From contig CAZJUP010000004.1 of assembly GCA_964549275.1 (NCBI GenBank), positions 124,001-188,000 on the forward strand: a stretch of 64,000 nt of DNA, written 5' to 3'. The position numbers and the translations under genes were made by a program. Positions 43,509 through 53,320 of this stretch are shown piece by piece. Numbering within the stretch: position 1 is the stretch's first letter; each line of letters begins with the position of its first letter. The stretch comes from CAZJUP01 sp964549275. Its GTDB lineage: Bacteria > Fidelibacterota > Marinisomatia > Marinisomatales > TCS55. The notes beneath the pieces are model-generated. The model had not been told where the DNA came from. It saw only the letters and a program-made list of their open reading frames with translations, and made no database searches.

Positions 43509-43937
43509 ATGAACATACTCGTATTACAGGGTCCAAACCTAAACCTTTTAGGATTAATATCTTCCAAATCAAGATCGAGAATAACTTTAGATAAAGTCAA
43601 TACAGGATTACGCCGCCATAATCGAAATTCTGATTCTGAGCTGAAAATATTTCAAACGCATAAAGCATTCCAGGCCCTGAATTTTTTACAGCGAAATCGA
43701 AATTGGGCAGAAGGAATATTATTTGCCCCCATGAGTTGGGCCAATTACGAATATGCCCTCCGAGACACTCTTTCTCTCATAGATCTTCCGGCTATTCAAT
43801 TATTATTCCCGAAAGAATTCGAATCTTATGTTTCACCACAAGCCTCCATTTATACTGATGTTTGCAATGATACTATTGTAGAAAAGCCAGATTCTGTATT
43901 TATTAAAGGATATGATCTTCTTCACGCCTTGGGCTAA
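43509..43937 (+). CDS. AroQ-like (type II dehydroquinase fold) protein lacking active-site residues
   Basis: About 142 residues from the ATG at 43509, the usual AroQ length. The first strand ILVLQGPNLNLLG is the type II 3-dehydroquinase hallmark. Later segments align in place but have lost the active site: the Tyr-Gly of EIYG is replaced (SSKSRSRITLDKV), the Asn/His motif NPGAYTHTS reads FAPMSWANYE, and the VHLSN motif reads LLFPKE. It is therefore probably a non-catalytic relative. Its end overlaps the start of the M23 lipoprotein gene. It could alternatively be a rapidly evolving enzyme with a new substrate. Confidence 0.75.
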   Translation: MNILVLQGPNLNLLGLISSKSRSRITLDKVNTGLRRHNRNSDSELKIFQTHKAFQALNFLQRNRNWAEGILFAPMSWANYEYALRDTLSLIDLPAIQLLFPKEFESYVSPQASIYTDVCNDTIVEKPDSVFIKGYDLLHALG

Positions 43938-44979
43938 TTCATTGAAACCTCTCTATTTTATATCAATTGCTTGTGTGCTTTTCTTGTCTGGATGCACTAT
44001 TCGTCCCCATGGCTCCCCTCCTGCGATTCATCCAAAAATCATTTATTCTGACAATCGGATGAAGGCCTGTATAAAGACGGATTCAAATCTATCTCATTTA
44101 GATTCTCTTATATATCAGGTTGGTGTCGTATCTGGTCTTGATCTACTTAATGCTTATTCCTCTCTATCTGATGATTCAATAAAATTTATGATGGCAAGTG
44201 TCATCGAATCCGAGCTTGATCCAACAGTAAGATCCTATCATTTGACTCATGTTGAAAAAGATGAAAATCTCATGCGTTTTCTATTTCTTGCTGATACAGC
44301 ACGATTGAAAAATGAAACGAATCGAATTGTAAACACTTACCCTACAGATTTTCCTATCGAGCCATTATTTCACCGAGAAGGTCAATTGCCTGATTTTTTG
44401 TCCATGCAAAGCCCGAGATTTATATTGCCATGCAAAAATATTCCGGTTCCTAAAAAAGCTTCCCGACTGCCCAATGCTCCTAGGCGTTATCGATATGGTA
44501 TTCACAGAGGAATAGATTTTTTCTCTAATTGGGGGACTCCTGTTCGAGCTGTGGCAGATGGAGTAATTATCAGGTCAGATTTAGCATTCAAAGAGGTAGA
44601 AGCTTCTTTTCGAAACCATTTGCTTCATCAAGCTAAAACATTAAATAGAACTCCTTCAGATATATTTAATTCAGTATTGTTGGGTAAATCTATAATAATA
44701 GATCATGGGTTCAATTTGTTCCCAGGATATCGTACAATTACTCTGTATGCTCACCTATCCCATATCGATTCAAAATGCTTGCCTGGTAAAAAGATAAAAC
44801 AGGGTGAAATATTCGCTCGGTCAGGAAATAGCGGAACTAAAGAAAGTACAGAAGGATCAAGAGGCGCTTCTCATCTACATTGGGAACTTTTATTACAAGA
44901 TGCTAAAGGAGAATATTATTTTGGTCAAGGACTTCCATATTCTGAATTATATCCTTCATTAAATAGACTCTTTAAATAA
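43912..44979 (+). CDS. M23-family (LytM-type) peptidase lipoprotein
   Basis: A 355-residue lipoprotein (lipobox L-S-G-C, Cys28 counted from the ATG at 43912; a TTG at 43942 after the upstream stop is an alternative). The C-terminal M23 domain has H198-x3-D202 (HRGIDF), H281 (YAHLS) and H321-L-H323 (HLHWE), so the zinc site is complete. Between them is a ~35-residue insert (SDLAFKEVEASFRNHL... region). It would cut peptidoglycan crosslinks or scaffold an amidase at the envelope. It overlaps the AroQ-like gene by 26 nt and is followed by a strong terminator. Confidence 0.9.
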   Translation: MIFFTPWANSLKPLYFISIACVLFLSGCTIRPHGSPPAIHPKIIYSDNRMKACIKTDSNLSHLDSLIYQVGVVSGLDLLNAYSSLSDDSIKFMMASVIESELDPTVRSYHLTHVEKDENLMRFLFLADTARLKNETNRIVNTYPTDFPIEPLFHREGQLPDFLSMQSPRFILPCKNIPVPKKASRLPNAPRRYRYGIHRGIDFFSNWGTPVRAVADGVIIRSDLAFKEVEASFRNHLLHQAKTLNRTPSDIFNSVLLGKSIIIDHGFNLFPGYRTITLYAHLSHIDSKCLPGKKIKQGEIFARSGNSGTKESTEGSRGASHLHWELLLQDAKGEYYFGQGLPYSELYPSLNRLFK

Positions 44980-45023
44980 CAGAGAAATGCTACAATAAAT
45001 ATCTGATACTACCTGTTTAAAAT

Positions 45024-45057
45024 AAAAAGCCCCGGCAGATACCTGCCGGGGCTTTTT
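45024..45057. terminator. Bidirectional Rho-independent terminator
   Basis: AAAAAGCCCCGGCAG (45024-45038) pairs perfectly with CTGCCGGGGCTTTTT (45043-45057), loop ATAC, with further T residues after it on the plus strand and A residues before it. It lies between the convergent M23 gene (ends 44979) and PorV-like gene (ends 45077) and serves both. Confidence 0.93.
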
Positions 45058-45076
45058 TTGTACGTCTAAGTTTTCC

Positions 45077-46147
45077 TTAGAATTCCACTGTGATTTGCAT
45101 CACCTTGTTTGCATCAAAATAACGAGCAACAGACCGCATGGAATAGGATAAACCTAATTTCATACCGCCCACCGGCCATTTGATACCAGCACCGAATGTT
45201 GATCCGTACAGACTTTGGGCTTCGCTTTCAGCTTCATTCCACACTTGTGCAGTCGTCTCTGATGGTTGACTGTCAGCAATCATAGCTCCTGAGAGTCCAC
45301 CTGCGACCCAAAATGGTCCCATGGCGTATTTCCCAGCTAGACTATAGGAGTTTACTGAAAATGCATTGTTTGTGAAGGCACCCATAATGTTAAGACCCTG
45401 AATGGGGGCATAACTAACGGAAACATTCAATTTCGCCGGTAAATCATAGGCTTCTGATTTTACTCTAAGTCTTTCTACAACCGTTCCGGACTGTGCGCCG
45501 GAAGGTACAAGACTTTGTTCTAAATCAGATCCCATATATTCCATCCTGCTTCCCAAATTGCTTAAGGTTACACCTAAGGCAACCGGAAGTGTTGCGAATT
45601 TGTATTGAACACCCATATCAATGGCCGTTCCGGATGCTTTTGTATTAATAATCTGCTCAGAGATTAATTTTAACGAAGCTCCAAAGCGAACACGGTCAGC
45701 AAATGATTTTGCATATGTTGCTGTTAGTGTCTGAAAATTCGGAGAAAACATTTCTCCGGTTCCTTCAGTACTTTCAGCGGTTGTCACCGGAATATTTCCA
45801 AAATCAAAGGACTTTAAGGATAAACCAAATGATCCTTTTTGTCCAAGGTTGGCAATAATACCGGCATAGGTAACGTCAATATCTGCAATGTAGTTCATAC
45901 TAGAGGCAATGCCTTGAAAGCCGCCCTTCATCCCTGCCACACCGGCCGGGTTTAAGAAGAGTGCTTCAACACCTGTAACCGTCGCCCCGTTGGCTTCACT
46001 TGAAGCAACGGTGGAGGCGCCTACCGGAACAAGAAGCTGAGTGGCTCCCGCTTGACCCTGAGATTTAATGGTTCCCGCGGTCAAGGCGCCGAATAGAAAA
46101 ACACTGCCCAGGAAGAATTTCAATGTATTATTTTTCATGATATTCAT
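45077..46147 (-). CDS. PorV/UPF0164-family outer-membrane protein
   Basis: A 356-residue barrel protein. The signal peptide (about 1-26) is followed by GATQLLVPVGAS and EALFLNPAGVAGM, the PorV/UPF0164 N-terminal hallmark, then GIIANLGQKGSFGLSL, IDMGVQYKF, LGVTLSNLG and the closing GLSYSMRS strand. In FCB bacteria such proteins accept or shuttle type IX-secreted cargo. It is the third gene of an operon with the TonB receptor and the large secreted protein (18-nt gap). The ATG at 46138 (M4) is an alternative start; AAAGGA lies upstream of both. Confidence 0.87.
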   Translation of the reverse strand: MNIMKNNTLKFFLGSVFLFGALTAGTIKSQGQAGATQLLVPVGASTVASSEANGATVTGVEALFLNPAGVAGMKGGFQGIASSMNYIADIDVTYAGIIANLGQKGSFGLSLKSFDFGNIPVTTAESTEGTGEMFSPNFQTLTATYAKSFADRVRFGASLKLISEQIINTKASGTAIDMGVQYKFATLPVALGVTLSNLGSRMEYMGSDLEQSLVPSGAQSGTVVERLRVKSEAYDLPAKLNVSVSYAPIQGLNIMGAFTNNAFSVNSYSLAGKYAMGPFWVAGGLSGAMIADSQPSETTAQVWNEAESEAQSLYGSTFGAGIKWPVGGMKLGLSYSMRSVARYFDANKVMQITVEF

Positions 46148-46165
46148 ATTCCTTTCAGCTTTCTA

Positions 46166-49100
46166 TTAATAGCGGTCCAGGCGTTGTTCAGGCTGAACAA
46201 CTGCCAATTTAAGAACCGTTGATTTCCCACTGTATTCCACATGGGCAAGGTACATACCACTGGCCACAGGAATACCAAAATCATTTCTTAAATCCCAAAC
46301 GGCGAATTGTGTTCCTACATCAGACCCTTTTATGGTTTTCACATGAGTCCCCGCCAGGTCAAAGATACGGATGTTATAATCGCCAGTTTCCGGCAGATGT
46401 GTGAAGTGCATCTGCTGGTCTACAGGATTTCTTTCTTCCGGATTATACCCAAAATAAGGGTTTGGCCAGACTTTTACACCAGACACATCATAAGCAACTT
46501 TATCGCCTTTCAGGAAAGAACCGGAAAAGGTGAACTTATCACTAATAGTATTCGGTTTGGTTGTCGCCAAGTAGAATATTGTGCCGGTTTCAGGTAATTC
46601 TGACACATAACCTGATCGATCCGTAGCTGCTTCTGCTTCACCACCATTCCACGAGACAAAAACTGTTCTATGCATCACAGCCCAAGCGTCCATTGGACCA
46701 CCGGGGTCCTTATCTCCTGGTGCATAATACCATCCCGGAGGGGCGCTTCCGGCAGCATACCCTGCCATGAAATTATCAAACCCTTGGGTCCCTGGTGTAT
46801 CATCCGTTGGTGCCATGATATAAATCCGGTCTGTATAAGGGTCATTGGATTTGCTGGATACTGCATGGTCTGCGCCTGCACCATATTTCAAACCAAAATC
46901 ACCGCTGGCATCATCGTCTAATATATAGACAACACACTTATAATCATCAGACGCATCGTTTGGAACACCAACATTCCAAACTTCAAAAGGAATATCCCAG
47001 ATATCTCCGGATTCCCAGTAGTCTATTCCTTTACCTTCTCCGGTAAATCGGAATTCAAAATCATCAGGAACCAAGGAACCAATCCCTTGATTTGGTGACC
47101 CGTTACCGCCAGCATAGGCAAACCCGGATGCTAACCATTGATCAGCTGTGGGTGTGCCATAACCGGGATGAATCGCAATAAACCAGATAGCACTTGTTTC
47201 AGATTGCTGGGCAAAAGACCAATCTCCGGTTGGATTCCATCTCTCCCAACCATACCAATAGGCTGTACCCAATTCTACGGGGTCTACAGGTCCTGCAGCA
47301 TTGTGGGTAACGCCAATCCATTTCCAATCATTTGGGGCGCCAGTTAAAGCCACCAGCATTCCATCCACAATTGGATTCGCATCATATCCGCTATGGGTAT
47401 AAGATGTAGATTGATAGACACCGTCAACAATATTTTCGTATTTGACACCACCTTCCATTGTCTGATCTTCTAAAACGACTTCACCGGTGGTTACATCCTT
47501 CAGGTTCCAATGCTGGAAGGTTTTAAATTCATATCCTAACTCTGTGATAGATAGGGTGGCTTCCGCATCAACTATGGTTCCATCATATCCATCATCATGC
47601 ACCTTGTAACTCACATCAAAAGGATAACTTGCAGGTGGAGAAACATTTACAACCCACACCTGATCTCCTTCAATAGCGCCGAACTCAGAACGTGCATCAT
47701 CTCCCCAAGTGATGGTATTTGTGGCTTCATCTAATGTCCCGGTCATATTTACACAATTTTGACCGGATTCAGGATAACTACAGTCACCAACCGCACCCCA
47801 ACTGTTTATAGACAAATCGTCCGGAAGATCCAAAACGATTCCATCCACCCAGTTATCACCACAACTCATATCAAATGTAAAGGTCAGATCAACAGTTCCA
47901 ACCGTTTTTGATACAATGGCAGCACCGGTAATTTCAGACCCTGTACAGTCCAAAATTTTTGATTGGACACGACCTACAGAATCCGGGTAGTTTGTGAATT
48001 TCCATTGACCATCCACATCCAAATAGTAATGTTGTTTATTAATGAAGACTTCATAATCATGACCCGTTAATGCCAAGGGGTCAACAACTGTTACTTCGAC
48101 AAAACCATCAGAATTTCCTTCGCTATGTGTAAACTTATACCGGTCTCCGTAATCCACTGAATCGTTTCCAACCCAAGTCGTTGGGACCTCCGGCCTTACA
48201 GCAAATACTTTTGTAGAACTTTCTAATGTTTTCGGTAATCCAAACTCATTATAGCCATAAGCTGTTACTGCAAAGTAATATTCCCGGTTTGTCTTAATTG
48301 GGATATTATTATTAAGCGCGTCGCCTGTTATCCGCAGGCTTCTTTTAATCCCTGTGTCAGAACCAAATTGAACGGTTTTATTGATGATTTCGCCAACACC
48401 AGGATCAAAGACATCATCCTTAATTCCCATGACAAAATTTTCTATATCATATGTTGCTATCCGTTTTCTGGCTCCCGTCCCGGACAGGGTCTCAAATTGA
48501 TACACATTGTATCCCTCAAACTCCAGAAAAGTTTTTTCTCCAGTAGCTGGATTAATCTGGTCTTCAACTTTGTATCCTTCTGCAGATCCTTCCCATGAGA
48601 GAATAATTTCTTCAGCTAAGGCCGTAACAGTTACGTCCGGTGCCGGAGGAGGATCCGGAAGAACAAAGTTGTTGTCGTAAGCAAATTGTGCTTTAGAGTC
48701 TACTTTCTTCAAAAAATTCACTGACTGAAGAGGTCCACCTGCTGCAGCCATAAATATTCCAAAAACCACTTCCTGAGAATCCCCAGGCGCCATGGTAAAA
48801 GGACCGGTATTCATAAGGAACCTACGATCACCAGAAGCGTGGTCATCTGAATCTGCCCAGATAGCATCATCAGAACCCGTATTCAAACTCGGGTCATCGG
48901 GATAAAAGAATTTTGTTTCTTCACCCGTTGCAGAGTTTACAGCTGGAGTTCCGTCTTTTTTCAATCCTTGCATTAAATTATAGACTTCTTCAGCATCATT
49001 AGGGTCAGACCAGTTCGGATCAGATGTGTTAATGTATTTTGAAAAAGAACTCATTTTCAGGTTTTTGTACCCGGGATGTGTTTTCCCATACATTAAGGCA

Positions 49101-50005
49101 GTATCTCCTTCAGAAACAACCATGGGTCCCTGAAAGAAGTCATATCCTACTGCAGGAATACCATTTGAAAATCCTGCATAATCCGTATCTAAACCATCAT
49201 TGTAACAGATACCCATACCTAAGGTTGTATCACAGGCAACAAAGTCATCACCAGCATCGCCTAAATCAGGATCAGACCATAACCCCAGATAGAGATCTTC
49301 CACAGTATTTTCACCTTTGTTAATAACCAGTTCTTTTACAAACATCATATCGCCAAAGTTGTCTGAGCGATCAAAACCAAATATAGTAGTTTGAACCTCA
49401 ACTCCAAGTGGGAGTGTTCCGAAAATGGCATGCTCCGTTGCATCTCCATCATTACTAACATACCAAACGACCTGATCTCCAATAAACTCTGGATGATCGG
49501 GTCCGGCGGGTAATGGGCTGTAAACACCATTCCCGTCAACATCTACCCATGGAGCTCCAAGATCAACCGGCCAGTTTGCAAAATCTGGGTTAGCGGATGG
49601 GTCATCCAAATCCGATTTGTTGACTTTATACAGTTTGTAAGCTGGATCGCCGGAATTACTTCCCCAGGGACCAGCCACACGCTCAGGGCCATACTCTGCA
49701 CAGGCTGTGCGAATATCGCCATCTACTTTACCCGCCAGCCAAACGCCGGAAGCAAATACTGTATAGGTGTGGTTATCTTTAGGCCACTCCATTCCAGAAT
49801 GCCCACTAGGTCGATGACTAACAATCATACCGTTATTTTCCAAATCGTCTCTTACTCTGTTTCCATCGAACTGTCCAGTGGCAGCAACAGAGGTTTTATA
49901 CAGAGATGGCAAGGATACCCTGTTGGGGTTCTTCTTACCGTAGGCTCCGTTAATAAATAGACCTAAGATTAGGATTAAAACGGTAGAGTTTTTAAAAATC
50001 TTCAT
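46166..50005 (-). CDS. Large secreted protein with fibronectin-like domain and type IX-like C-terminal sorting domain
   Basis: A 1279-residue protein with a signal peptide (about 1-23). The N-terminal half (about 40-450) is a secreted region rich in Asp/Gly loops (for example WVDVDGNGVYSPLP, LWSDPDLGDAGDD) common in Marinimicrobia-type surface proteins. A fibronectin-like segment (about 455-600, ILSWEG...GYNVYQF...REYYFAVTAYGY) follows, then a large unrecognised middle part. The last ~95 residues (VKVWPNPYFGYN..., YNIRIFDLAGTHVKTI, VWDLRNDFGIPVASGMYLAHVEY) are a FlgD-Ig/T9SS type A sorting domain. Co-transcribed with a PorV-like protein and a TonB receptor, it is probably surface-anchored. 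The ligand is unknown. Confidence 0.83.
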   Translation of the reverse strand: MKIFKNSTVLILILGLFINGAYGKKNPNRVSLPSLYKTSVAATGQFDGNRVRDDLENNGMIVSHRPSGHSGMEWPKDNHTYTVFASGVWLAGKVDGDIRTACAEYGPERVAGPWGSNSGDPAYKLYKVNKSDLDDPSANPDFANWPVDLGAPWVDVDGNGVYSPLPAGPDHPEFIGDQVVWYVSNDGDATEHAIFGTLPLGVEVQTTIFGFDRSDNFGDMMFVKELVINKGENTVEDLYLGLWSDPDLGDAGDDFVACDTTLGMGICYNDGLDTDYAGFSNGIPAVGYDFFQGPMVVSEGDTALMYGKTHPGYKNLKMSSFSKYINTSDPNWSDPNDAEEVYNLMQGLKKDGTPAVNSATGEETKFFYPDDPSLNTGSDDAIWADSDDHASGDRRFLMNTGPFTMAPGDSQEVVFGIFMAAAGGPLQSVNFLKKVDSKAQFAYDNNFVLPDPPPAPDVTVTALAEEIILSWEGSAEGYKVEDQINPATGEKTFLEFEGYNVYQFETLSGTGARKRIATYDIENFVMGIKDDVFDPGVGEIINKTVQFGSDTGIKRSLRITGDALNNNIPIKTNREYYFAVTAYGYNEFGLPKTLESSTKVFAVRPEVPTTWVGNDSVDYGDRYKFTHSEGNSDGFVEVTVVDPLALTGHDYEVFINKQHYYLDVDGQWKFTNYPDSVGRVQSKILDCTGSEITGAAIVSKTVGTVDLTFTFDMSCGDNWVDGIVLDLPDDLSINSWGAVGDCSYPESGQNCVNMTGTLDEATNTITWGDDARSEFGAIEGDQVWVVNVSPPASYPFDVSYKVHDDGYDGTIVDAEATLSITELGYEFKTFQHWNLKDVTTGEVVLEDQTMEGGVKYENIVDGVYQSTSYTHSGYDANPIVDGMLVALTGAPNDWKWIGVTHNAAGPVDPVELGTAYWYGWERWNPTGDWSFAQQSETSAIWFIAIHPGYGTPTADQWLASGFAYAGGNGSPNQGIGSLVPDDFEFRFTGEGKGIDYWESGDIWDIPFEVWNVGVPNDASDDYKCVVYILDDDASGDFGLKYGAGADHAVSSKSNDPYTDRIYIMAPTDDTPGTQGFDNFMAGYAAGSAPPGWYYAPGDKDPGGPMDAWAVMHRTVFVSWNGGEAEAATDRSGYVSELPETGTIFYLATTKPNTISDKFTFSGSFLKGDKVAYDVSGVKVWPNPYFGYNPEERNPVDQQMHFTHLPETGDYNIRIFDLAGTHVKTIKGSDVGTQFAVWDLRNDFGIPVASGMYLAHVEYSGKSTVLKLAVVQPEQRLDRY

Positions 50006-50030
50006 GATTTCCTCTTACCTTTCTGATTAA

Positions 50031-53000
50031 TTAAATATTGACCTGAAAACCAAGTCTCACAATCCTTGGGATACCCCAACGATCGGGATCACTTAACCGG
50101 TCAATATACAAAGATTCAGCGGGTGCGGTTGGGTAATTTTCTTTTTGACCATTTACCCAAACCTTGCCTTCAGCCGTTGTCAACCAAGCATCGTCGTTTA
50201 CCTGCCCACTTCCCTGATAAACAGAGAACACATTTTCTTCGTTCAATGCATTTTGAACAAGTAAATATACGTTTACGTTAGCACCGGCCAGTTTCAGGCC
50301 ATAATCTGCGCGGAGGTCCAGGCGACTAAACCAGGGTTTGTCCCCAGAGTTAATGGCTGCGACAGGAATATCCCATCCTCTTCCAAATACCTCACTTTGC
50401 ACTGTGGTTGGCGTGTAAGCTTTTCCGCTTCCGAATGTATACACCGCATTCAACCCAATTCCAAATGGGCTTCGGTAATCAACCAAAATCGAACCGGTAT
50501 GTTTTTGGTCATAAGATAGTCGATTAATAGTTGTGGGGTAGGTGTCGCCCGTCCAAGCGATGTCGAAGTTGTCAGAAGCACCTGAACCCGTACCTCGTGC
50601 ATTCATATAAGTGTAGTTCAAATCTGCCATAACACCCTTAAACCTACGCATCGTGAAATTCAGACTGAATCCTTGAGTCACACCATAGTCACCATTCATA
50701 TATTGTGCCCAACTGAATTCCGAACCATCTTTAAGAGGGTAGCTATCTACTTTACCATCGCCATCCGTATCTAGGTTTTCATGATTTTTCATCATGAGAT
50801 AGTCGCGAATTTCTTTATAATACCCTGTAACATGAAGTGCGGCAATCTGGCCCACCTGCTGGGCAAACCCAACTTCATAAGACGTGGTTCTTTCTGGTTT
50901 TAGGGCTGGATTTTCAGAAACAGTCATATTCCCTTGAGAAAGGTTCGCACTTAAACCGCTGTCCGTTAAGTAGAGATAGCGGAGTGGAGGCGTTTGCCAA
51001 TAGACACCATACTGTGCATGAAATACTGTTTGATCTGTAACAGGGAAGGAAAACCCAAGCCGAGGTAAAATTGCAGAATGGGTTTCCACCGGTTTCCAAG
51101 CATAGCTGCCTTTTTGGGTGCCGGATCGATCAACTCGTCCATCCCTCATATGTATATTTCTAAAACCAAAGGCATCACCCACACCATCACCATCGGAATC
51201 CGGCGCTTCAGCATTCGGATTAAATGTTTCATAAGATAACCCAAATTGAACAACGACATCTGACAATTCCCATTTGTCCTGGACAAAATATCGTGTTTCC
51301 ACAGGATTTCCAGGGGCCAAACTATGGTCAGATTCCTTGTATTTATCGGCAGATTCACCAAAGATATTGTAGCCCAAGTTGTCAACATAAGCGTTTCTCC
51401 AAGTTGCAAACCACCATTTGTCCCAATCGCTTTGATCTACAACTCCATCACCATTAGCGTCGCCTACCTCATCGACAGAGACCACACCATTATAGTCCCG
51501 GTCCAGCTTTGACATATTTTCATAGATTTCACGACCCTGGTTAATGGTATACCACTTTATTTCTGTACTGTAGTATTCCATACCGGCTTTGATCTCATGG
51601 GCGCCAACCTGGTTCAGATAGCTCAGGTTTAACCCAAGTGCATCCTGGAACCTTTCCGTGTATCCACCGACTTGCGCACCGTATCCGGAGAAATTGACTA
51701 AAGCAGGTACAGAGAGTGTGTTTTTCCCGTGGTCACGATAGTAATATGTCGCACTTCCAATATCCGTTGTACGTTTCCCAATATCCTGTATTTCTCTGCC
51801 AAAATGAGAGTTAGACCAGGTTTGCTCATAAGAATTCAAACTTGCTATCGCTTTCAAATATGATTTTGATGAGATACTAAAGGTACCATTAGCATAGAGA
51901 TAGGAATTCTTTGAATTATACAGCCACCCATTATTCCAGTTGATCGGGTGATAGGTATGTGAATATTGATTTTCTTCATAATCATACCCGCCAGCACCGA
52001 TTTTTAATCGAAGAGGCCTCATGTCAATATCTAGTTTTCCAAAATATTTGACGTTTGAATCCGACCCGCTTCTTTTCGGTCCGTAAAGCCGCTGGTAATT
52101 AGAACCAACAACATAGGTTGTATCCAAATCTTGAACACCAGCAATTAAACTATCTGTGTTTGTTTGGTTGTCTCTTACGAATTCTTCAAAATAAACAATG
52201 CCCTCATTCAGGTCATTGCTGGAGTTTCCATCCACCCAAATCCAAGAGCTGTCGGATCCACTTAATGTTATATATTCTTTAACATCAGCGAATGGAGCAG
52301 GCGCAGACGATGGAGAGTTATCTTCATTCTTTTCCTGTTCTACATTGAGGTACCAACGCACATTACTTGTAATGGGTCCTCCAACAGAAAAGTTGAATAA
52401 CTGTTTCCCATGGTTATACAAAGCGCTTTTATCTGTGCCGGGCGTAGTGGAACCCAAATCCGTGAGATATTCAGCAGAACCGCTAAACCGATTTCCACCT
52501 GAAGCCGTTGCAATAGCAACAATACCCCCGTTAGCGTTCCCAAATTCGGCAGATGCACCACCAGCCTGAAAGGAGACCTCATTTACACTCCGTTGGCTGA
52601 GCGATGAAAGCAAATTGCTCCCCGACCACCTGTTTTTCATCAGGACACCGTCGATATAGTAAGCATTGTCACTATCTCTTCCGCCCCGGATGTTCCCCCC
52701 TACAGCACCAGCCTGTAAGGCAATAATATCAGAAACATTTCGTACGGGTAAGGCCTGAATTACCTCACCTTCTATGATTGCGGTGGTGTTTGTTGCGTTT
52801 TTCTTAATCAATGGCCGTTCTGCTGTTACTTGGACTTCCTCCCCCTCCACTGCAGCCACATCAAGGCTAAAGTTGAGTTCGGTTGTCAAGTTAGCATTTA
52901 CACGCACATTGCTTATTGTCATCGTTTTATAACCGATGTACTGGGCTTCGACTTCGTATGCACCTACAGACACATCCAAAATGTAATACCGGCCGTTTTC

Positions 53001-53159
53001 ATCTGTGGCACCACCGAAGGAAGTCCCCTTAACAAGGACGTTGGCTCCTACAAGCGGTTGACCGTCAGATGTAACAGTCCCGGATAACTTTCCGGAAGTC
53101 TGTGCAAAGACGATTACAGGAAGGCACAGTAACACGAGTACCAATGCGATTCTCTTCAT
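50031..53159 (-). CDS. TonB-dependent receptor with CarboxypepD_reg domain and Ca-type loops
   Basis: About 1042 residues from the ATG at 53159, preceded by GGAGAG; a GTG four codons upstream is less likely. It has a signal peptide ending VFAQ, a regulatory-like domain (about 22-100, LVGANVLVKGTSFGGATDENG), a TonB-like box region, the plug (about 110-235, IRGGRDSDNAYYIDGVLM) and a long barrel (strands to the final RIVRLGFQVNI). Asp-rich loops resembling EF-hand/dockerin calcium sites occur at ~553-578 (DRDYNGVVSVDE and DANGDGVVDQSD), ~654 (DSDGDGVGD) and ~797 (DTDGDGKVDS). It is the first gene of the operon with the 1279-residue secreted protein and the PorV-like protein. The region 53160-53320 holds the leader; a 5-bp stem there is too weak to call. 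Confidence 0.9.
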   Translation of the reverse strand: MKRIALVLVLLCLPVIVFAQTSGKLSGTVTSDGQPLVGANVLVKGTSFGGATDENGRYYILDVSVGAYEVEAQYIGYKTMTISNVRVNANLTTELNFSLDVAAVEGEEVQVTAERPLIKKNATNTTAIIEGEVIQALPVRNVSDIIALQAGAVGGNIRGGRDSDNAYYIDGVLMKNRWSGSNLLSSLSQRSVNEVSFQAGGASAEFGNANGGIVAIATASGGNRFSGSAEYLTDLGSTTPGTDKSALYNHGKQLFNFSVGGPITSNVRWYLNVEQEKNEDNSPSSAPAPFADVKEYITLSGSDSSWIWVDGNSSNDLNEGIVYFEEFVRDNQTNTDSLIAGVQDLDTTYVVGSNYQRLYGPKRSGSDSNVKYFGKLDIDMRPLRLKIGAGGYDYEENQYSHTYHPINWNNGWLYNSKNSYLYANGTFSISSKSYLKAIASLNSYEQTWSNSHFGREIQDIGKRTTDIGSATYYYRDHGKNTLSVPALVNFSGYGAQVGGYTERFQDALGLNLSYLNQVGAHEIKAGMEYYSTEIKWYTINQGREIYENMSKLDRDYNGVVSVDEVGDANGDGVVDQSDWDKWWFATWRNAYVDNLGYNIFGESADKYKESDHSLAPGNPVETRYFVQDKWELSDVVVQFGLSYETFNPNAEAPDSDGDGVGDAFGFRNIHMRDGRVDRSGTQKGSYAWKPVETHSAILPRLGFSFPVTDQTVFHAQYGVYWQTPPLRYLYLTDSGLSANLSQGNMTVSENPALKPERTTSYEVGFAQQVGQIAALHVTGYYKEIRDYLMMKNHENLDTDGDGKVDSYPLKDGSEFSWAQYMNGDYGVTQGFSLNFTMRRFKGVMADLNYTYMNARGTGSGASDNFDIAWTGDTYPTTINRLSYDQKHTGSILVDYRSPFGIGLNAVYTFGSGKAYTPTTVQSEVFGRGWDIPVAAINSGDKPWFSRLDLRADYGLKLAGANVNVYLLVQNALNEENVFSVYQGSGQVNDDAWLTTAEGKVWVNGQKENYPTAPAESLYIDRLSDPDRWGIPRIVRLGFQVNI

Positions 53160-53320
53160 GAGTCTCTCCACTGTTAGTGAATGAATAAATTGCTATAAAT
53201 TGTCTTAGGGGGTATAGTTTCCCCTCACCTCTTCCGGCAAAACTACACTTTTCATTTTAGTGAATGCAACATTTTTTTTTAAAAGAGAAAAAGAGGTGCG
53301 AAAATTGTCTTTAATAATTT

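Noticed and set aside
53207..53225. Short inverted repeat (AGGGG...CCCCT) in the TonB receptor leader
   Set aside because: Only 5 bp with a 9-nt loop and no T-run; too weak to be called a terminator or regulatory hairpin.
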